The notes: generated by a model not told the origin, from the sequence alone. Shown: positions 19,089-30,649, counted from the stretch's first letter. The stretch is 54,948 nt of DNA from Xanthomonas axonopodis (GCF_001304695.1 NZ_JFAQ01000035.1:1-54948); one strand, 5' to 3'. Numbers and translations are program-made.

Positions 19089-19421
19089 TCAGAATTCCTT
19101 GCGGGTTTCGGCCCGGACCCAATCGAGATACGCCGGCAGCCCGGCGCTGGCTTGGACAGCGACCGCCTCCGGCAGTTCATACGGATGTAAGGCCTGCAGC
19201 CGCGCGATGGCGTCGGGCAGGCAGTCGTCCCAGGTCTTGATCAGCAACTGCACCTCGGTGCTGCGCTCGATCGCGCCCTTCCAGCGGTACATCGATTGCA
19301 CGCCGGGCAGCAGGGTGACGCAGGCGGCCAGCCGTTCCTCGAGCAAGGCATGCGCAATGCGCTCGGCGCTGTCGGCATCCGGGCAGGTGCTCACTAACAA
19401 AAGGAGGGAAGGTGCGCTCAT
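19089..19421 (-). CDS. cutA: CutA1 divalent-cation tolerance protein
   Basis: 110 residues from ATG 19421 (SAPSLLLLVSTCPDADSAER). The ferredoxin-like trimeric CutA1 fold is indicated by AHALLEERLAACVTLLPGVQ, SMYRWKGAIERSTEVQLLIKT and HPYELPEAVAV. CutA1 proteins are linked to copper tolerance and, in E. coli, also sit beside dsbD. RBS AGGAG is not obvious, but GGGAAGGTGC precedes the start on the plus-strand complement. The pair is likely one operon. Confidence 0.94.
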   Translation of the reverse strand: MSAPSLLLLVSTCPDADSAERIAHALLEERLAACVTLLPGVQSMYRWKGAIERSTEVQLLIKTWDDCLPDAIARLQALHPYELPEAVAVQASAGLPAYLDWVRAETRKEF

Positions 19422-19484
19422 TCGACCCGGCAGTGTAATCCCCTGTTTGCGGGGGATCGACCGTCTGCTCCGGAACAACACGTG

Positions 19485-20450
19485 AACTTCGTTGGCTCCG
19501 GTGAGGTGGCGTGGGTGGCCATGGTGAATGCGATGGACTGGTTGGCCGCCGGGCTCAGGCCGCTGGCATCGCGGATGGCGCTGGCGGTGATGGCCAACGT
19601 GCAGCGCTCGCCGCCGACCAGGGCGATGTTGGTGGACAGCGCGAAGCGGGTGCCGCTGGTCGGGTGCGTCAGTGCCACGTTGCCGGAGCTGGCGCAGCTG
19701 AGCGCAAGCGCACCGCTGCTCAGCGTCACCGCTTCGCTGAAGCCCACGGCCAGACCGCCGGCGGCCGGGAAGCCGGTGGCGCCTTGCGTCGGTGTGGTGC
19801 TGCTGATGGTGGGCGCACCGGCGCTGCCGCCGCCGTCGCTGCCGGTGAACGTCTGCCCGCGATTGCAGGCGCCGAAGGTCTGCGCCGCCGAGCCGGCCCA
19901 GCTGAAATTGGCCGCGCTGCTGCCGGTGCCGGTCAGTTGCAGCGAGCTGCCGACCGCAGTGCTGTTGCTCTCGCTCACTGGCAGGTTCTGGCTGGTCACG
20001 CCGGCCGCCGGGCCGCCGCTGCCGGTGATGGCGCCTTCGTAATGGCGCCTTCGTAACTGAGGAGCTGTACCAACTGCCCGTTGGGGTCGACCAGCGCCAC
20101 GCCGTCGTTGGCTCCGTTCTGCACGCCGTTGCTGGCGTAGCTCACCGTGGCGATACGCACCTGACTGCCGCAACTCACCGCCGTGCCGGCCGGCACCGCC
20201 GTATTGGCGTACACCACTGCCGCACTGGGGCTGTTGCCGTTGTACAGATAGATCCGGTAGCCGCTCAGCGATTCGCCGGCCGTGGCCACCACTTCCACAC
20301 CTTCGCCGCTGTCGCCGGAGGCGCGCCCGCGTCGTCGTAATGCAGTTCGTTGATGAAGACCGCCGCATGGGCGGAGCTGGCACCGAGCGCGAACGCGCAG
20401 GCCGGCGGAAGGGTGCAACGCAGGGACACGAAACGGGACGGCAACCTCAT
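19485..20450 (-). pseudogene. Secreted endonuclease/exonuclease/phosphatase-type nuclease, broken and truncated
   Basis: ATG 20450, with AAGGAG in front, starts a signal peptide (RLPSRFVSLRCTLPPACAFA) and a lamin-tail domain (AVFINELHYDDAGA). A 1-nt deletion (or equivalent) at about 20320-20327 shifts into the frame SGDSGEGVEVVATAGESLSG. A 14-bp tandem duplication at 20028-20055 then shifts again into TGSGGPAAGVTSQNLPVSES. An Ig-like segment (FPAAGGLAVGFSEAVTLSSG) follows; then similarity ends at about 19485 beside cutA, without the catalytic nuclease domain. The family call comes from the LTD plus Ig arrangement of Xanthomonas extracellular nucleases. Certainly non-functional. Confidence 0.75.
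20028..20055. repeat. 14-bp perfect tandem duplication causing a frameshift
   Basis: ATGGCGCCTTCGTA occurs twice in a row. In the minus strand it duplicates the codons for EGAI, so that two overlapping frames both read YEGAIT before diverging. This is a likely replication-slippage event inactivating the nuclease gene. Confidence 0.9.
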
Positions 20451-20742
20451 CGACAGCTCCTTGTGATCGGGGATGCGTTCCCGACTGTAAGGCGCGCGCA
20501 TGACAAGCGATGCAACCTGGTTCCATTTCGAGTGCATGACGGGACGCGCGCGGGCCCGCGGCGGCGGCAAGGCATTCAGCGGCGCCCCGACTCGGCGTGC
20601 CTCGCGGTTTGGGGCCACCGGCAGCGCCAGCACGTCGACCGCCGTCAACCTGCATGGCCGGGCGTCGTCCCTGGCCCCGAGTCGGAATCTCCAAGGTCTC
20701 TGGAAGAGATCGCCGCCGGCGAAAAAATTTTTACCGCCAGCC

Positions 20743-20770
20743 CTTGAAACCCGTCCGCCCAGCACAATCT
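20743..20770 (+). promoter_or_regulatory. Sigma-32-like heat-shock promoter of groESL
   Basis: CTTGAAA at 20743-20749, 13 nt, then CACAATCT at 20763-20770, which matches the CTTGAAA-N11-16-CCCCATNT pattern at both boxes (six of eight in the -10 box counting N). It lies about 115 nt upstream of groES. Confidence 0.5.
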
Positions 20771-20811
20771 CTGGCCCGCACCCGCTTTGTCGGGTTTTTC
20801 CGCGCGCTGTG

Positions 20812-20838
20812 CTGGCAGTCGTCATGTGCGAGTGCTAA
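20812..20838 (+). promoter_or_regulatory. Degenerate CIRCE element (HrcA operator)
   Basis: CTGGCAGTC, 9 nt, GAGTGCTAA. The right half is the perfect CIRCE half-site; the left half matches TTAGCACTC at 6 of 9 positions, and the 9-nt spacing is exact. In the 5' leader of groES, 48 nt before the start, as expected for HrcA repression. Confidence 0.75.
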
Positions 20839-20886
20839 CATCGCCGATAATTTCCAGGTCAATCAAACACTTAAGAGGTCTTCTCT

Positions 20887-21174
20887 ATGAGCATCAAGCC
20901 GCTTCACGACCGCGTTGTAGTCAAGCCGATCGAAGCCGACGAAGTTTCCGCCGGCGGCATCGTGATTCCGGACTCCGCCAAGGAAAAGTCCACCAAGGGT
21001 GAAGTCGTCGCGATCGGCGCCGGCAAGCCGCTGGACAACGGCAGCCTGCGCGCGCCGGTGGTCAAGGTTGGCGACAAGGTCATCTACGGCCATTACGCCG
21101 GCAGCAGCTACAAGTCCGAAGGCGTCGAGTACAAGGTGCTTCGCGAAGACGACATCCTGGCCGTCATCGGCTGA
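20887..21174 (+). CDS. groES: Co-chaperonin GroES
   Basis: 95 residues, [20 protein letters not shown]. Forms the seven-subunit lid of GroEL; the mobile loop is [20 protein letters not shown] and the roof region lies around [20 protein letters not shown] upstream gives a good RBS. The groES-groEL spacer of 134 nt is longer than usual because it contains an inverted heptamer array. Confidence 0.98.
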   Translation: MSIKPLHDRVVVKPIEADEVSAGGIVIPDSAKEKSTKGEVVAIGAGKPLDNGSLRAPVVKVGDKVIYGHYAGSSYKSEGVEYKVLREDDILAVIG

Positions 21175-21187
21175 AGCCGTTGACGGC

Positions 21188-21296
21188 GGGATTCGGGAGT
21201 CGAGATTCGGGATTGCTCACCGCGGCTTGCCGCACCAATCCGCCTCTCCTCCAGATCCCGCTCTAGCCAATCCCCAATCCCCAATCTCAAATTCCG
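21188..21296. repeat. Inverted pair of GGGATTS heptamer arrays between groES and groEL
   Basis: Left arm 21188-21214 (GGGATTCGGGAGTCGAGATT type), right arm about 21255-21296 (CCAATCCCCAATCCCCAATC type). About 40 nt of unrelated sequence separates them. The right arm ends just before the groEL RBS (CCGGAG). Confidence 0.7.
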
Positions 21297-21305
21297 GAGT
21301 AATAA

Positions 21306-22949
<1,644 letters not shown>

Positions 22950-22974
22950 TCCACGCCACTTAGGCTGTTGCAGT

Positions 22975-23007
22975 AAAAAAACCCCGCCGAACGGCGGGGT
23001 TTTTTTA
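22975..23007 (+). terminator. Intrinsic terminator of groESL
   Basis: A-tract, ACCCCGCC-GAAC-GGCGGGGT stem and a run of seven T. The A-tract makes it usable by the xopX gene arriving from the other side as well. Confidence 0.95.
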
Positions 23008-23062
23008 TGCGCGTCACGATTGCGCATGCACGCGGCAGTTGCCGACGCCGACGGTCGTAGCG

Positions 23063-25213
23063 TCAGGACAAAGGCGCTGTGCTGGTTGCGGCCTGATTCG
23101 GCGACGGATGCGTGTGCGCAGGCGAGCGTTGCTCAGGCGATGTGCTGGCTGAGGCCAACGCGGCGGCGTCGTTCGTCTCGTTGATCTCGGTGATCTCGGT
23201 GATCTCGGTGATCGTGACGCTGCTGGGCCTGGTCTGCGCCTGCATGCCGGCGTCCTCGATGACCTGCAGGGCGATATCGCTGACCTGCTGCGCGTACTCC
23301 TGCGCATGTTCCGGCGACAGGCTTTGCACATAGCTGGCCGTGTCTTCCACGTTCTGGATGAGCTCCTCGGGCGAGGAGGGCATGCGGGTTGCGAGCGTGG
23401 TGCCATCGGGCCCTTTGAAGACCCGCATGACCTGCGCCCCGCCCCAGTTCATCGCCAGCTCTGCGCCACGCGCCATGGGGCCCGGCATGGTCATCGCCAT
23501 CAACGACATGATCGCGCCGGCGTAGTAGGGCGATGAGGAGGATGCCTCGATCAGGCTCTTGTCTGCGAAGGTCTTGGACAGTTTCTCCACGCCCAGGGCC
23601 AGCGCCATCACCAAGCTGCTGGAGCACATGGCCTTGAAGCGCTCCATTGCGTCCTGACGGGTCGCATGTGCGTTGACCGCCGACTGCATCATCACCGTCG
23701 TCACAAGGACAGAGTCGGCGACCAGGTCCACCGTCCCGATGCGGTCGGGCTGGATCAGGTAGACCGTCAGCCCGGTCACTCCGGCCCCCAGCAACGTCAA
23801 TGCCAGCTTGGGTGCAATGTCGTGGTTGGTTACCTGGAGCGGGATCTTGGTTGGCTGGTCCTGGTTCTGATCCACTTGTAGCGCAGTGCTCAGTCGCTTG
23901 CTGCATCGGTCCAGCGTCTCCAGCAGGTGCGTGCACTGGGCATTGAGCGTGCGGGTGAGCTCGTGCCCTTGGCTCGGGTCGGTGAACGCGCGACGTGCCT
24001 GTTGAAATGCCTCTCGGCCATTCTCCAGAGCGGCGCAGATCTCGTTGAGTTGCGTGCGCAGCTGCGCGCTGATCTTGCCAGGCGTCAGGCGCGCACGCCA
24101 CCGCTGCGCCTGGCTCTGGAAGCCGGCGCTTTGTGCAAATTGGGCGCCCAGATGCGACGCCTTGTGTTGCAGTTGATTGCCAAGCGCGTTGAGGCTGTTC
24201 CAAAGGAAGGGCGTGAGCACCATCGCCGCGCAAGCCGTCGATGCGGCCGCGGCAAATCCCAGGCTGTTTTCCACTGTTTCGGCTTGGTGCCGGATGGATG
24301 GGTTGCCGAATTTCTTGGGCAGTTCGGTAGTGAGAAACAGTCCGTTGAGCAAAATGGGGTAGAAGTGCATTTCGTTGGCGTCGCGCCCCAGCTGCCCGCC
24401 CATCAGTGGGAACGGAAGCCCGTCGGCGGTGGGGCGCAGCGCAGAGGCCGAAAGCGTCATCACGCCCTTGGTTGCCGCGGCGATGGAATAGGCTAAGGTC
24501 TTGGCCTGGTTGCCCAGCAACGGACTGGGGACCACCAGGGGCCAGAGATTGACCAGGTTGGCCAGCGACTTCAGCACCCGCCCGGCCGCAGGTGTGCCGT
24601 GCTCCAGGGGCTGCAGCGCGTCTTCCACGGCCTTGATGTCGCCGAGCAATTGCTGACGGAAGCGTGCTTCCAGATCGGGTGCCGCTTCGATGGCATCGCG
24701 CAGCTGCGTGATCTGCTGGCGGCACGCGGCCAGACTGTGCGGCGCGTGCTGTTCCGGGTCGGTGTGACGCACCATCTGCAGGAATGCAGGATCGTCCGCA
24801 TGGATCTGCAGCATGGTGCGCAGGTCTGCCAGCGACCAGAGATTGGAAGCGGCGTTTCTGAGCGTCCCGGAGAGTTGCAGCGCCCCCTCGGCCAAGCCGG
24901 CGGTTGCTTTGCGAAACACAGAACTGGGTCCATCCACCGTAGGCGACCTAGGCTGCAGCATGGTGCCCTGGGGCGGTGCCGCATCTGTACCAACGCTGGC
25001 GGTGTCTGCTTCGATGATCTCGGTGTCGGAGCTTCCGGCCGGCGACGAGGGCCTGCGTGCGCGCTGGCTGAGCTCGCTCAATCTCGGGTTGAGTTGGGGT
25101 TGGGGGGGCGCACCCTCAGGTGTCGGCTGCGATGTCGCCGGTGCGGTTTCCTGGGGGAGTTGCGTGTGCGGCTGGATGGCCGCCTCCGCTTGATTCGTTT
25201 GCTTGATCTGCAT
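23063..25213 (-). CDS. xopX: Type III effector XopX-family, copy 1
   Basis: 716 residues (about 76 kDa) from ATG 25213, with AAGGAA in front. The N-terminal 90 residues are Gln/Pro/Ser-rich (QLPQETAPATSQPTPEGAPP), as in secreted effectors. The conserved body includes NLWSLADLRTMLQIHADDPA, a run at ALRPTADGLPFPLMGGQLGR, and hydrophobic stretches (LALTLLGAGVTGLTVYLIQP; AGAIMSLMAMTMPGP). Position next to groEL matches my memory of xopX in X. citri and X. euvesicatoria. XopX is a virulence factor that suppresses basal plant defence; its biochemical activity is unknown. No perfect PIP box (TTCGB-N15-TTCGB) was found upstream. Confidence 0.85.
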   Translation of the reverse strand: MQIKQTNQAEAAIQPHTQLPQETAPATSQPTPEGAPPQPQLNPRLSELSQRARRPSSPAGSSDTEIIEADTASVGTDAAPPQGTMLQPRSPTVDGPSSVFRKATAGLAEGALQLSGTLRNAASNLWSLADLRTMLQIHADDPAFLQMVRHTDPEQHAPHSLAACRQQITQLRDAIEAAPDLEARFRQQLLGDIKAVEDALQPLEHGTPAAGRVLKSLANLVNLWPLVVPSPLLGNQAKTLAYSIAAATKGVMTLSASALRPTADGLPFPLMGGQLGRDANEMHFYPILLNGLFLTTELPKKFGNPSIRHQAETVENSLGFAAAASTACAAMVLTPFLWNSLNALGNQLQHKASHLGAQFAQSAGFQSQAQRWRARLTPGKISAQLRTQLNEICAALENGREAFQQARRAFTDPSQGHELTRTLNAQCTHLLETLDRCSKRLSTALQVDQNQDQPTKIPLQVTNHDIAPKLALTLLGAGVTGLTVYLIQPDRIGTVDLVADSVLVTTVMMQSAVNAHATRQDAMERFKAMCSSSLVMALALGVEKLSKTFADKSLIEASSSSPYYAGAIMSLMAMTMPGPMARGAELAMNWGGAQVMRVFKGPDGTTLATRMPSSPEELIQNVEDTASYVQSLSPEHAQEYAQQVSDIALQVIEDAGMQAQTRPSSVTITEITEITEINETNDAAALASASTSPEQRSPAHTHPSPNQAATSTAPLS

Positions 25214-25407
25214 GGGATATTCCTTGGGGTGATTGGGGACGATAGGATTTGGGCACTAGCAGAGTCATTGGAACGGCGCGTTCGTTCCGCAGCGGTTGAT
25301 TCCTGTGGCGGCCGAGGTGGATGTCATGGCATTGCGGGCCGTGGACGTCACTGGACTCGCTGCGAATGCACCGTTGGCGCGGCGGCGCTTAATCCGAGCG
25401 CGGCCTG

Positions 25408-27447
25408 TCAGCGCCCCCCCTGCGCACGCTCTGGCGCAGCGGGTTGGCTGTCATCGATCTCGGTAAGGGTCACGCTGCTGCTGGGGCGGGCTTGCGCCGC
25501 TTCGCCGGCTTCCTGGATGGCTTGCAGGATCGAATCTCCCACGTTGTCCGCGTACTCCTGTAGCTGCTGTTCATCTCTCAGGCTCAGCAGATACCCCAAC
25601 GTGCGTTGCGATATTTGCTGCAGTTCTTCGGTAGAGGAGGGAACACGGGTTTCCAGCGGTGTGCCATCCGGTCCGGTGAACCTGCGGCCAAGCTGGCGTC
25701 CGCCCCAGTTCATCGCCAGCTCCGCACCGCGTGCGATTGGGCCTGGCATCGTCACCGCCATCAGCGACATGATGACCCCAGCATAAAACTGAGCGTTCGG
25801 CGAGAATTCGATCAAGCTTTTGTCGGTGAGCAACTTGGACAACTTTTCTGCGCCCAGCGCAAGGGCGATGACCATGCTGCCGCCACACATGGCCTTGAAG
25901 CGGTCCATTGCGTCTTGCCGCGTGGCCTGTTTATTCCATGTCGACTGCGCCATCACCGCTGTGACGATGCAGGTGTCGCTCAGCAGGTTGATCGTGCCCA
26001 ACCGATCCGGTTGGACAAGGTAGACGGTCGAGCCGGTCACCGCAGTTGCCAGTATCATCAATGCCACCTTGGAGGACACATCCTGGTTGGGCATTTGGCG
26101 CGGAAGGCTCGGCGTCTGTTCGCTATCCAGGTGCAATACGCTTGAAAGCCGTTTGCTGCACCTGTCCAGCGTTTCCAACAGATGCGTGCATTGCGTATTT
26201 ACCGTCCTGGTGAGTTCGCGCCCTCCATCCTGATGGATAAAGTCGCGGCGCGCCTGCTGAAAAGCCGCGCAGGAGGCGTCCAGCTGTTTGCGGATTAGCT
26301 GCAGCTGCGAGCGGACCTCTTCGTTAATGCGGGCAGGTGTCAGGCGGGCGCGCAGTTGCTGCGCCTGGTTGTTCAGACCCGTTGCCTGCGCTGCGGCGGC
26401 GCCCAGGCGTGTCGTTTTGTCCAGCAGTCTGTTGCCGAGCTTACTGAGGCTGTTCCAAAGAAATGGGGTCAGCATCATGGCCGTGAAGCTCACCGAAATG
26501 CCCGCGGCGTAGCCCATGTTTTTGCTGATGTCCTCGGCGTTTCTGCGCAATCCCGGATCGCCAAATTTCTTTGGAAGTTCGGTAGTGAGGAACAACGTGT
26601 TGATCAGCGCGTTGTAGAGATGCATTTCGTTCGCCTCGCGGCCTAGCTGGCCCCCGGCGAGCGGAAAGGGAAAGCCGTCAGCAGTGGGGCGTAACGCCGA
26701 GGCCGACATACTAAGTACCCCCTTGGTGGCGGTGGACATAGTGAAGGCGAAGGTTTTGGCCTGATTGCCCATCAGCGGGCTGGGAACCACGATCGGCCAG
26801 AAATTGATGAGGTTGCCAATCGATTTCAGTACTCGTGAGGCGACCGGTACGGCGTGATCGAGCGGCTGCAGGGCGTCCAGTACCTGCTTAACGTCGCCCA
26901 GCAGCTGATTGCGTTGACGCGCTCCGAGTCCGTCTGCTGTCTCGATGACCCGGCCTAGCTCCTGTATCTGCTGGCGGCAGGAGGCCAAAGTATGCGGCGT
27001 CACGTGTTCCGGATCGGCGCCCCGTAGGATTGCCAGAAACGCGGGATCGTCCGCATGGATCTGCAGCATGGTGCGCAGATCCGCGAGCGACCAGAGATTG
27101 GACGCACCCTTCGATACCGCAGCGTAGGCCTGCTGAATGCCGCCTGCCAATGCAGCGTTCGCGCGCGCGGCAACTGTCGCGGAACTGGACGTGCCGGAGC
27201 CGCGTTCGGGTGAATGCGCCTGCGTGTCATGGTCATGCAAGGCCGTCGGCGAAGCGCTGTGCTCGGAGTCGGCGCTGGCAGCGCGCGAACGGCCGCGCGG
27301 AGTAAGCGCCAACAAGCTGGGGTTGAGCGGCGGTTGCCTCGGTGATGCATAGGCGGCAACGTCGGAGACGGGGGCGCTATCCGTATGGACGTCGTGCAAT
27401 GGCGCGAGAGAAGACGGGCCTGCGGTTTGCTGGTTTTTGATCTCCAT
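25408..27447 (-). CDS. xopX: Type III effector XopX-family, copy 2 (tandem paralogue)
   Basis: 679 residues from ATG 27447 (EIKNQQTAGPSSLAPLHDVH), the position matching copy 1, with GAGGAAA 8 nt upstream. The frame is open to 27708, but those residues are not shared with copy 1. Aligns with copy 1 along the whole length: NLWSLADLRTMLQIHADDPA is identical, then VVPSPLMGNQAKTFAF, ALRPTADGFPFPLAGGQLGR and LTTELPKKFGDP. The C-terminal tail differs (SSVTLTEIDDSQPAAPERAQ). The 194 nt between copies contain no gene. Copy 2 faces a TonB-receptor gene with a missing 5' end, so its arrival or duplication may have removed that end. Confidence 0.85.
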   Translation of the reverse strand: MEIKNQQTAGPSSLAPLHDVHTDSAPVSDVAAYASPRQPPLNPSLLALTPRGRSRAASADSEHSASPTALHDHDTQAHSPERGSGTSSSATVAARANAALAGGIQQAYAAVSKGASNLWSLADLRTMLQIHADDPAFLAILRGADPEHVTPHTLASCRQQIQELGRVIETADGLGARQRNQLLGDVKQVLDALQPLDHAVPVASRVLKSIGNLINFWPIVVPSPLMGNQAKTFAFTMSTATKGVLSMSASALRPTADGFPFPLAGGQLGREANEMHLYNALINTLFLTTELPKKFGDPGLRRNAEDISKNMGYAAGISVSFTAMMLTPFLWNSLSKLGNRLLDKTTRLGAAAAQATGLNNQAQQLRARLTPARINEEVRSQLQLIRKQLDASCAAFQQARRDFIHQDGGRELTRTVNTQCTHLLETLDRCSKRLSSVLHLDSEQTPSLPRQMPNQDVSSKVALMILATAVTGSTVYLVQPDRLGTINLLSDTCIVTAVMAQSTWNKQATRQDAMDRFKAMCGGSMVIALALGAEKLSKLLTDKSLIEFSPNAQFYAGVIMSLMAVTMPGPIARGAELAMNWGGRQLGRRFTGPDGTPLETRVPSSTEELQQISQRTLGYLLSLRDEQQLQEYADNVGDSILQAIQEAGEAAQARPSSSVTLTEIDDSQPAAPERAQGGR

Positions 27448-27715
27448 GGAGGGTTTCCTCGGTAAGGGGGAGCGGCTAGCTCGCAAGGGCTGGCCCGCCT
27501 GCATCATTCGAACAAACGTGCCCAGCCGATGTAGCGCGTTGCGAAGTGCTGCACTGCAAGAAGAATCAATGAAACAACACGACGGAAACTTGTGACCGCG
27601 CAACACCTCGCCACCCGCGCATGGTCGCGTGCGCTTCGAGCGCGCAGACCACCAGAAGGAGCGCGACAGGGCGCCCGATATTCTACGGCCGTCACACTCT
27701 GCGACCACCTGTTGA

Positions 27716-30308
27716 AACCGATGTCATCGCAGCCTTAGCGTCGCTGGGCAGGCGTTTGCGCCGAGCGGTCGGGTGCTGGTCAACGGGCATCGCGTGGCCG
27801 ATTACCCGCTGCCCTACGGCGGCGAGAGCAACTTCTCCAACTACAGCAATATTCCTTCCGCTGCGGTGGAGCGCATCGACATCCTCACTGGCGGTGCGTC
27901 GGCGATTTACGGCTCGGACGCAGTGGCCGGCGTGATCAATGTGATCCTCAAGCGCGACTATCAGGGCGACCAGGTGCGCTTGCGTGGCGGCACCGCCACC
28001 GAAGGTGGACGCGACAGTTTCGACGTGTCCTGGGCCGGCGGGCGCACCGGCGAGAACTGGAGCCTGACCTACGCGCTGCAGGCCACCAGGCGCGACCCGT
28101 TGAGCGGACGCGATCGCCCACAGATGGATGATTCGGACGACATGTCCTACTCCAAACTGGACCGGCCAGAACCGCCTGTACGGCTTCAATCCGTTTACCG
28201 GTTTGAGTCTGATCGATGCCAATACCAACGAGCGGCTGGCACCGCCGGCCGGCACCTGCGCGCGCTTCGGGGGCGAGTTCATCGACGCGCAGCGGCTGAG
28301 CTACAACCAGAACACCGGCGCGCTCACCAACGCCGGCGATTACTGCGGCGTGGCACGCGATTACGGCGACTGGGGGCTGGTCACCGGCAGCGAGGATCAT
28401 TCGGCATATCTCTACGGCACCTGGAAGTTCGGCGAACACACCGAAGCCTGGGCCACGCTCTCTGCCAATCGCAGCACCGGCCGCTGGACCTACGACCCGC
28501 CGTACGCCTACCTGGGTCCGTTCCAGGACGCGGCCACCGGGCGTTCGTTGAACCTGATCCGCCAGCTCACCCGGCGCGAAGCCGGCGGCTGGGACCGGCT
28601 TGCCAACTACAACAAGGAGCAGTCCTGGGATCTGAGCGCCGGCTTGCGCGGCGTGTGGGCCGACCGTTTCGATTGGGAGTTCAGCGTGGGCCGCTCGCGC
28701 TACACCGTCGACGAATACATCCGCACCGTGGACACCGCGCGCGCCACCGACTACTTCCGCGGCAGCTCCCTCGGCACTGCCGCCGATGGAACGCCGATCT
28801 ATGCGATCAACCAAGCGCGCCTGTACACGCCGCTGTCGTCGGACCAGTACGACACACTGGTCGCCAAATCGCACAACTCGGCCTATTCGTGGGTGAATCA
28901 AGCCAGTTCCAGCGTGAGCGGCGATGTCGTGCAGGGCTGGGCCGGGCCGATCCGTTTCGCCACCGTGGCCGAAGTGGCAAAGCAGGGCTATCAACTCTCG
29001 CCCGACCCGTGCGCCAACGAGTGCTACCCGGTGGACGTGGTGGACAGCGGCGGCGGCGAACGCATGCGCAGTTCGGCCGGTCTGGAATTCCAGATTCCGT
29101 TGCTGTCCACGTTGAGCGCGAATGTGGCCGGCCGTTACGACCGCTATGGCAATTACCGTTCTTCGGCCGCCATTCCCACCGATGTGGGCACGCAGAGCGA
29201 CACCACCTGGAGCGCGGGCCTGGAATGGCGGCCGGTGGAAAGCCTGCTGGTGCGCAGCACCCTGGCCACCAGCTTCCGCGCGCCGGACATGCATTACGTG
29301 CTGGGCGAACCCAGCTCCACCAACCAGACGGTGATCGATCAGTACCGCTGCATTGCCTCGGGCGCGTACCTGACCGGCGGCTGCAACGACGAGAACAACA
29401 ACATCTTCTACACCGTAGACGTCAATCGTCGCGGCACCTCGGACCTGCGCTCGGAAACCGGCCGCTCGTTCACCGGTGGCGTGGTGTGGGACATCGCGCA
29501 AGGGCTGTCGTTGAGCGTGGATTACTACCGCATCCAGCTGGAGGAAATGATCAAGGACCTGGACCGCGACGAGATCCTGTCGGCCGAAGCCGGCTGCCGT
29601 ACCGGCACCACGATCAGCGGCGGCACCTGGAACAATCCCGGCGGCGCGGGCTATTGCGACACCATCACCTCGCGCGTGACGCGCAATGCCGACGGCACCA
29701 TCGCCAGCATCGAGCGCGGCCCGATCAACCTGGCGCAGATGGAAACCTCCGGCATCGATGCGTCGCTGAAGTATCGGCTGGCTACCGCCGGCTGGGGCAA
29801 CTTCCAGCTGTCGCTGGACTACAACAATCTGATCGCTTACCGCGAGCAGATCTACCGCACCGACAGTGACGAAAACCGTCGCGACGAACGCGTGCGCAGC
29901 CGCGTGCGTGGCAGCGTGCAGTGGGACAACGGCGGCGCCTGGGACTGGACCGTGTACTTCCGCCGGATCGGCTCGATGCGCGCCGTCAACTGGGGCACCT
30001 GCGAACGCTTCGACGACGGCTATCAACCCAGCGCCTCCGATGCGTGCCTGGTGACCGATACCGGCAACGTGCACCTGGGCGAAACCAGCAAGCGCTACTT
30101 CGGCCGCGTGGGCCCGGCGATCTATTGGAACCTGAGCACCGGTTACAAGATCACTGACCACGCCAAGGTCAATTTCTACGTCAACAACGTGTTCAACGAA
30201 GTGGGCTACGACCACAAGGAACGCTTCTACGGCTACGGCTTCTACAACACCACGCTGTTCAACCCGATCGGCCGCGAAGTGGCCGCCGAATACGTGTTCA
30301 CGTTCTGA
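27716..30308 (+). pseudogene. TonB-dependent outer-membrane receptor, 5'-truncated and frameshifted
   Basis: The plug domain is visible from about 27740: VLVNGHRVADYPLPYGGESN, then IPSAAVERIDILTGGASAIY and GSDAVAGVINVILKRDY. Signal peptide, TonB box and the first part of the plug are absent; the frame closes upstream at a TGA at 27713. A frameshift between about 28140 and 28165 moves the barrel to another frame (YGFNPFTGLSLIDANTNERL), which then runs intact to the C-terminal Phe (REVAAEYVFTF), the usual outer-membrane signal. Such receptors import siderophores, plant sugars or peptides; substrate unknown. Not functional as it stands. Confidence 0.88.
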
Positions 30309-30649
30309 GTGAGTGCGGCGCTTGCGCACGCCACGGTGGGTGCCGTGGCGTGCGGGTGTTTTGTGTCTGCAATGCTCCCGGCAGGCGGCAGACCTCCCGA
30401 GACCGCCGACTCGATCAACGCGTCATCGATGATGTGCATCGCACCGATTGGCGCGGGCGCGATCGCCACCCGTTGGACCGGCGATTGCCCGGGGAATCTG
30501 TGCCGAATTCAACGCTCCGGTCCGGCCGCACGCATTTCAACGCGGGATTTCCCGGAGCCTGTGGAGGGACGTTTGCTTCCACCTGCGTTCCGGTCCGTTG
30601 CCAATGAAACAGTGGCAACACGCAAAAGTGCGTGCTATCAATGCACCCC
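30309..30649. other. Upstream region of the aroG leader
   Basis: No gene seen. It contains TTGCCA...TGGCAA (30598-30618) and a perfect palindrome CACGCA-AAAG-TGCGTG at 30619-30634, 15 nt before the leader ATG at 30650. These may be a repressor operator near the aroG promoter or 5' hairpins of the leader transcript. Confidence 0.4.

Noticed and set aside
27507..27545. PIP-box candidate upstream of xopX copy 2
   Set aside because: The CGAA motifs are 28 nt apart and the first has T where the consensus needs another base.
27948..30329. 793-codon minus-strand ORF over the TonB-receptor gene
   Set aside because: Shadow frame; the plus strand has plug and barrel motifs and the terminal Phe.
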